Shown here piece after piece: positions 33,937 to 37,881 of a stretch of DNA of 37,881 bases. Each line of letters opens with the position of its first letter. Position 1 is the first letter of the stretch. The stretch is from contig JAIEMG010000209.1 in NCBI GenBank assembly GCA_019752375.1, positions 1-37,881 of the forward strand. Direction: 5' to 3'. Below the pieces are notes generated by a model. That model did not search any database. It saw only the letters and a program-made list of their open reading frames with translations, and was not told where the DNA came from. A program made the position numbers and the translations under genes. The DNA is from Gemmataceae bacterium. Its GTDB lineage: Bacteria > Planctomycetota > Planctomycetia > Gemmatales > Gemmataceae.

Positions 33937-34848
33937 ATGACCGTCCTCATTCTCGGCGGCAATGACGATGCGCATGCCGTCCACATGCTCACGCATCTGC
34001 AAAAGCGCGGCGTGGACGTCGAGTTGCTCGACAGCCGCTGGTTTCCGACTGCCCTGCGCCTCGCCTACGATCCCCAGGGCGATTCCTGCAAGATTCAGTT
34101 TCCGACCGGCCGAGCGATCCAATGGCGGCAGGTGCATTCCGTGTACTGGCGCTGTTACAACTCCGTTCAGAGCTTGCCATTACCGGATCCAGAACAGGCG
34201 TACATCGCCAATAATGACGCGCGCGGGCTGTTCGAGTCCTTGCTGATCCGAATGCCGACGCGTTGGGTTAACAGTTGGCGCGCATTCCAGTTGCACCAGA
34301 CCAAGCCGGTGCAGCTGGCGATGATCGCGGCGCTGGGAGTGCCGATCCCGGCGTCGGTCCTGGCCAACGACGCCGCGTCGGTGCGCGAGTTCTTTGAGAA
34401 GCATCCGCGCAGCATCTTCAAACCGGTACAGGGGGGCGCCCATGCCCGCCGCGTCACACCCGCCCATCTGACCGACGCGAACCTGCAAAACCTGAATGTG
34501 GCCCCCGTGACATTGCAGGAAGAAGTTCCGGGCAGCAACATACGCGTCTTCGTGGCCGGTCAACGGGTGCTGGCGTGCGAGTTGCTGACCGAGCAGCTCG
34601 ACTATCGCGATGATTCCGACCCGCGCATCGTCGCCCACCCGCTTCCGCCTGAGTGGGAAGATCGCTGCCGCACCATCGCGCAAGCCCTCGACTTGCTCTG
34701 GACTGGCATCGATTTGCGCCGGACTCCCGAGGGAAAGTACGTCTTCCTCGAAGCGAATCCATCGCCCATGTTCATGGGCTTCGAGTCGCGCTGCGGGCTG
34801 CCGCTGACGGAAAGTCTCACGGCACTGCTAACGGCGGAACGCGTCTAA
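33937..34848 (+). CDS. ATP-grasp ligase, MvdC/MvdD/PsnB-like (probable graspetide macrocyclase)
   Basis: A 303-residue ATP-grasp enzyme. It starts MTVLILGGNDDAHAVHMLTH, a domain that reads like the pre-ATP-grasp part of RimK relatives, with SVYWRCYNSVQ at 69-79. RWVNSWRAFQLHQTKPVQLA at 109-128 and ALGVPIPASVLAND match the WVN..K..QL..A..LG..IP pattern of the microviridin-type ligases. ATP-binding Lys162 lies in IFKPVQGG, and the metal-binding E272/N274 in FLEANPSPMF. Such ligases activate an acidic side chain as acyl phosphate and form an ester or amide with Thr, Ser or Lys. The divergent neighbour carries exactly such Thr/Glu repeats, so it is the likely substrate. AAGGAG lies 12 bases before the ATG. 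The 149-base gap upstream is shared with the substrate gene. A glutamate ligase on another target is the alternative. Confidence 0.8.
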   Translation: MTVLILGGNDDAHAVHMLTHLQKRGVDVELLDSRWFPTALRLAYDPQGDSCKIQFPTGRAIQWRQVHSVYWRCYNSVQSLPLPDPEQAYIANNDARGLFESLLIRMPTRWVNSWRAFQLHQTKPVQLAMIAALGVPIPASVLANDAASVREFFEKHPRSIFKPVQGGAHARRVTPAHLTDANLQNLNVAPVTLQEEVPGSNIRVFVAGQRVLACELLTEQLDYRDDSDPRIVAHPLPPEWEDRCRTIAQALDLLWTGIDLRRTPEGKYVFLEANPSPMFMGFESRCGLPLTESLTALLTAERV

Positions 34849-34856
34849 TGGTTGCT

Positions 34857-34890
34857 GGATCGGTGTGGCTTCTGTAGCTGCAGGCGTCTG
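34857..34890 (+). repeat. Partial third copy of the GTCTGTAGCC repeat
   Basis: GGATCGGTGTGGCTTCTGTA then GCTGCAGGCGTC matches the left flank and left arm of the copy at 32690-32719 with a few mismatches. The right half is missing and group II intron-like sequence follows, so the repeat seems to have been cut by an insertion. Confidence 0.55.
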
Positions 34891-34914
34891 GTGACGGCTC
34901 ATGCGACGGCGAGT

Positions 34915-35016
34915 CAATCTCCCGCGGGTGAACCATCGAACGGAGAGCCGGAAGCGAGAGATTCGCCCGTCCGGTTCGGAGGGGAGCCGAACTCAATCGG
35001 TTCTCCCTACCCCTAT
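34915..35016 (+). mobile_element. Group II intron 3' remnant (domains V-VI)
   Basis: GAGCCGGAAGCGAGAGATTC at 34945-34964, followed by GCCCGTCCGGTTC to 34977, pairs GAGCCGG with CCGGTTC and has an inner GCGA/TCGC stem. This is the shape and consensus of the catalytic domain V with its AGC triad. GGGGAGCCGA...TCGGTTCTCCC then TACCCCTAT at 34981-35016 would be domain VI and the intron 3' end. No maturase gene is present, so only the end of an intron remains. Confidence 0.5.
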
Positions 35017-35026
35017 ATCAGCCGTA

Positions 35027-35047
35027 GCACGAGCTGTGAGCTCGTGC
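35027..35047. repeat. Short palindrome GCACGAGCT-GTG-AGCTCGTGC
   Basis: Nine-base perfect arms around a three-base loop, located 20 bases past the stop of the membrane protein gene on the minus strand. It may act as a terminator hairpin although no T-run follows. Confidence 0.6.
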
Positions 35048-35067
35048 GCGCCCCACAGCCTTTTACG

Positions 35068-36093
35068 TCAAGAAGCCGCGCTAATGAAGCCACGCAGGAC
35101 CAGCCCCCGGACCTCGCGAAGCACGCGCAGGAACCAGAAAAGGTCCACGGCGACAAATCCATAGACGACAACCGCGACCAGAATGGCAAGTCCAGTGCCG
35201 TCGCCGCCGATGGCGCGGGACGTCAGCCAGAGCAGAAGGATGATGAAGAGCAGGACAAGTGGCGACGCCGCCACGAAACCGGCACACCACAGTGCCCCTT
35301 GACCAATGCGCCGATTGTTAAAATGCGCTGCAATGGCCCGCAGAAAGAGTAGGAACAGCACCGTGCCGGCCACCAGCAGAAGTCCTGCCGGCAAGTACGC
35401 CATGGGCACGAGCACACTCAGCGCCTGGCTGCCGGCGGCTCGCTCGCCCGGGCGCTCGCCAATCGTCGGGATGACCGAAGTTACTCCCAGGGTGAAGAGA
35501 CCCACCAGCAAGAAGCCGGCCAGGCAACCGGTGGAGCCGATCGCCATCTTGCGCGCGACCGGCAAGCCGGGGACCAAGCAACACATGGCCGTGCCAAGCA
35601 TGGCGACCACCGTACTGATGATGGCGATGGGAATGCTGATCAGCAGCACAGTCTCGGTGACTTTGGGCCCCGGGCTGGCAAAGGCGAGAAAGGCTCGGCT
35701 GCCGGCCAGCACCAGGAACACGATGAAGAGGCTGATCGGAATCAGGTTCAGTCCGCGCCGGACCATGTGCCAGCCAGGATCGAGCTTGGATCCCGCAGGC
35801 GTGACGCCGTTGAACTCCGCGCCGCCCGCAGTGGGGCTCCGTCGCGGCCGTGTCTCGCCGATGCCGCCCCAGACGGGGCCGTACGGGATCTGCGGTCCGT
35901 TGCCCGGTGCCATCCAGCCCGGCTGCGGTTCCGGAGCCGGAGCACTGGCGGGCGCGCCCTGGGGCACGGGCGCCTGAGGCGCGGGTGCCTGGAAGAGGGC
36001 CATACAGAGGGGGCAGCGCATCGCCTGGCCGGCAAACTCATCACCGATGGCAAGCGTCTTCTGGCACTGCGGACAGATGCAGGTGATCGGCAT
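35068..36093 (-). CDS. Membrane protein with N-terminal zinc ribbon
   Basis: A 341-residue protein. The first 30 residues hold CPQC at 7-10 and CPLC at 27-30, a zinc ribbon of the type often found at the start of planctomycete membrane proteins. A long Pro/Ala/Gln-rich linker follows (APAPQAPVPQGAPASAPAPE). Then come about seven hydrophobic segments, including LIPISLFIVFLVLAGSRAFL, VLLISIPIAIISTVVAMLGT, LAGFLLVGLFTLGVTSVI and VLLFIILLLWLTSRAIG. I chose the ATG at 36093 because the zinc ribbon begins there; the frame stays open 22 codons further. I recognise no family and no enzymatic motif. It lies downstream of, and opposite to, the ATP-grasp gene; any link to it is unproven. Confidence 0.75.
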   Translation of the reverse strand: MPITCICPQCQKTLAIGDEFAGQAMRCPLCMALFQAPAPQAPVPQGAPASAPAPEPQPGWMAPGNGPQIPYGPVWGGIGETRPRRSPTAGGAEFNGVTPAGSKLDPGWHMVRRGLNLIPISLFIVFLVLAGSRAFLAFASPGPKVTETVLLISIPIAIISTVVAMLGTAMCCLVPGLPVARKMAIGSTGCLAGFLLVGLFTLGVTSVIPTIGERPGERAAGSQALSVLVPMAYLPAGLLLVAGTVLFLLFLRAIAAHFNNRRIGQGALWCAGFVAASPLVLLFIILLLWLTSRAIGGDGTGLAILVAVVVYGFVAVDLFWFLRVLREVRGLVLRGFISAAS

Positions 36094-36361
36094 TCGACTT
36101 TGCTTTCCCGTCCCGGCCGGCGTCCCGCTGGTCAGCGCTTGCCGGGCCTCGTACACCAACTAGCGCCTCTCTCGACGCGCGAGTTGCGGGAGAGGGGACG
36201 CCCCGATCGTGCATGCTATCCTTGCAGCATCTTCGGTGGAAGCTTGTATATGAATTGAATTGGGCGGGGATCCAGGGCGCACCGAATTATCAGACCTGCT
36301 CCCGCGACACGCAACGAAAAAAGGCCCGCCGGCCCCGCGAAAGCCGCCTGAAATCATCACC

Positions 36362-37546
36362 ATGCCCGATATCTTCTGGTCCGACGCCCGCGCTCGCATG
36401 ATGCTCGATCCGACCGTCACCAACCTCAACACGGGCTCCTTCGGTCCCCTGGCGCGGGAGGTCTTCGAGTACGTCACCGAGTTGCGCCGCCGCCTGGCCG
36501 CGGAGCCGATGGATTTCCTCGTCCGCCAGCTGCCGCCGTTGTTGTGGCAAGCGCGCGAGCGGCTGGCGCGATTCCTTGGCGGCGATCCACGCCGGCTGGT
36601 CTTCACGGCGAATGTGACTGCGTCGATCAACCTGGTCACCTCATCGCTGCACCCGGCTGCACCTGGTGAAATTCTATTGACCGATCACGAGTACGGCGCG
36701 ATGCACTGGTGCTGGGAACGCATGGCGCAGCGGTTGGGGCTGTCCGTGCGGACGTTTCCGCTGCCGCTGCTGGCCGCCCGTCCGGAAGAAATCGTGGATG
36801 CCGCAAAGGCCGCGATGAGTGCACGCACCCGGATCCTCTTTTTCAGCCATGTGCTCTCGCCCACCGGCCTCGTGTTGCCGGCACGCGAGCTGTGCGCGGA
36901 AGCCAGACGTCGCGGAATCCTGACGGTGATCGATGGCGCTCATGCTCCCGCGATGCTACCGGTGGCCCTGAACGAGATCGGTGCTGATTTCTACGGCGGC
37001 AACTGCCACAAGTGGCTGCTGGCGCCGACCGGTTCCGGGTTCCTCTACCTGGGCGCGCAAGCCCAGGACCTCCTGCAACCACTGCAGGTGAGCTGGGGAT
37101 GGCAGTTTGATCGTCGTCCGATGGACGATCGGGACGAGTTCGGCTCGACGCCCCGATTGCGCTTCTTGGAGTTTGAGGGGACGCGAGATCTGTGTCCCTG
37201 GCTGGCGATTCCGGCGGCCATCGATTTTCAGGACGCCCTGGGCTGGCAACGTATCCGCGGCCGGATCGCCGAGTTGGTCGATTACGTCCGCCGCCGTCTC
37301 GAAGGACTGAGCGGCCTGCGTCGAATCACACCCACGGCAGCCGGCCGCCACGGGGCACTGACCGCGTTTCGATTGCCGGCAGGCGTGCAGCCACCGATCT
37401 TGCGCCGCCGGCTCTGGGAAGACTTTCGGATCGAAGCGCCCATCGTGGAACGACCGGAAGGTCCGTTGCTCCGCGTTTCGACGCATTTCTACAACACGGA
37501 AGAAGAAATCGACCGGTTGGCGTCAGCGCTGTCCGCAATCCTCTGA
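36362..37546 (+). CDS. PLP-dependent class V aminotransferase (isopenicillin N epimerase/cysteine desulfurase-like)
   Basis: A 394-residue fold-type I enzyme. NLNTGSFGPLAREVFEYVTE near the start and FTANVTASINLVTSSLHPAA are typical of the isopenicillin-N-epimerase branch. The PLP site is clear: D191 and H194 in VIDGAHAPAMLP, and the Schiff-base Lys217 in GGNCHKWLLAPTGSGFLYL. No conserved active-site Cys loop of a true cysteine desulfurase is seen. The substrate is unknown; racemisation, lyase or desulfurase chemistry on amino acids are all possible. The ATG at 36362 was chosen since homology begins there, although the frame is open upstream. The 200 bases before it show no other gene. It is tail-to-tail with the BON-domain gene, 11 bases apart. 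Confidence 0.85.
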   Translation: MPDIFWSDARARMMLDPTVTNLNTGSFGPLAREVFEYVTELRRRLAAEPMDFLVRQLPPLLWQARERLARFLGGDPRRLVFTANVTASINLVTSSLHPAAPGEILLTDHEYGAMHWCWERMAQRLGLSVRTFPLPLLAARPEEIVDAAKAAMSARTRILFFSHVLSPTGLVLPARELCAEARRRGILTVIDGAHAPAMLPVALNEIGADFYGGNCHKWLLAPTGSGFLYLGAQAQDLLQPLQVSWGWQFDRRPMDDRDEFGSTPRLRFLEFEGTRDLCPWLAIPAAIDFQDALGWQRIRGRIAELVDYVRRRLEGLSGLRRITPTAAGRHGALTAFRLPAGVQPPILRRRLWEDFRIEAPIVERPEGPLLRVSTHFYNTEEEIDRLASALSAIL

Positions 37547-37557
37547 TCGCCGCACCG

Positions 37558-37881
37558 TCATCGCTCCGCCCCGATGCGCACATCCACGACGCTGACACGC
37601 TCAACCCCCGCCAGCCGGGAGATCGCCTGCGCCAGCTCCATCAATTCCTCCGAACGCTTCACATGCCCGCGCAACCGAACCAAGCCTCCCTGAACTTCCA
37701 CCCGAACCGCTCGAAAGCGCGGATCGTTTGCCCGAAGCCGTTCGACGGCGAGCACGAGGCTTCCTGCTTCGCCGGGCGTCCCAGTTACCGGCGCGATCTG
37801 CTGGGGCGGCAGGAGGGAAATTCCCGGAGGGCTGTCTTCCCGCGGCGCCGGCGCTGGGATCGGCCATCCACGCGGCGGCGG
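37558..37881 (-). CDS. BON-domain protein, C-terminal part (5' end outside window)
   Basis: The frame is open to the window edge, giving 107 residues. The visible N-terminal part is Pro-rich and low in complexity (PPPRGWPIPAPAPREDSPPG). The last 65 residues form one BON domain: LAVERLRANDPRFRAVRVEV, then QGGLVRLRGHVKRSEELMEL and VERVSVVDVRIGAER. BON domains bind phospholipid or polysaccharide surfaces and are usually periplasmic. Since the start is not in the window, a signal peptide or further domains cannot be judged. Confidence 0.75.
   Translation of the reverse strand, partial: PPPRGWPIPAPAPREDSPPGISLLPPQQIAPVTGTPGEAGSLVLAVERLRANDPRFRAVRVEVQGGLVRLRGHVKRSEELMELAQAISRLAGVERVSVVDVRIGAER

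Overview
The window reads as chromosomal DNA of a GC-rich planctomycete, most likely of the Gemmata/Gemmataceae type. The signs are two ECF sigma factor plus Ser/Thr-kinase-WD40 pairs, a cytochrome-like DUF1587/1592/1588/1585 protein followed by a DUF1552 protein, an N-terminal LEPLEDR motif on a large secreted propeller protein, a DUF4058 protein, and many intergenic BIME-like paired hairpins. No tRNA, rRNA or CRISPR array was seen. All calls were made by eye from the sequence; no database search was run.

Layout. 1-5336 (+): the tail of a transposase, an ECF sigma factor, and an overlapping giant membrane kinase with about 21 WD40 repeats. 5416-13009 (-): a tripartite heavy-metal-type RND efflux set (adaptor, pump, outer-membrane factor). 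It is interrupted by a DUF4058 gene, a decayed toxin-antitoxin-like pair, a duplicated scrap of the adaptor's 3' end and a hairpin repeat. 13197-15450 (+): a cupin, an exported hydroxyisourate hydrolase-like protein and a SEC-C protein. 15482-17560: a nitric-oxide-type cluster with an Rrf2 regulator, a divergent protoglobin and a wrecked quinol NO reductase gene. 17771-20080 (-): a 769-residue secreted propeller-like protein. 20673-22882: two divergent stand-alone response regulators, csrA and a small coiled-coil-like gene bracketed by hairpins. 23103-26971 (-): a second ECF/kinase pair with 14 WD40 repeats. 27541-32147 (+): the DUF1592/DUF1552 pair and a BNR-like propeller, flanked by two copies of one palindromic repeat, one of them split by a 139-bp MITE-like insertion. 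32148-32812: a set of nested inverted repeats.

The most interesting locus is 32813-34848. An ATP-grasp ligase resembling the MvdC/MvdD/PsnB graspetide (omega-ester peptide) ligases is divergent from a Tat-type exported protein. That protein carries six tandem T-x-A-x-(G/N)-E units. Four of them fit the plesiocin-like consensus (S/T)TxxxxEE, and they are fused to a HEAT-like domain and a proline-rich tail. I infer a protein-sized graspetide substrate and its modifying enzyme: cross-linked in the cytoplasm, then exported by Tat. After it come a group II intron 3' remnant, a zinc-ribbon membrane protein, a class V aminotransferase and the end of a BON-domain protein.

The region shows much decay and repeat invasion (toxin, norB, acyl-CoA ligase and adaptor fragments, nested repeats), which marks parts of it as plastic accessory DNA between conserved planctomycete genes.
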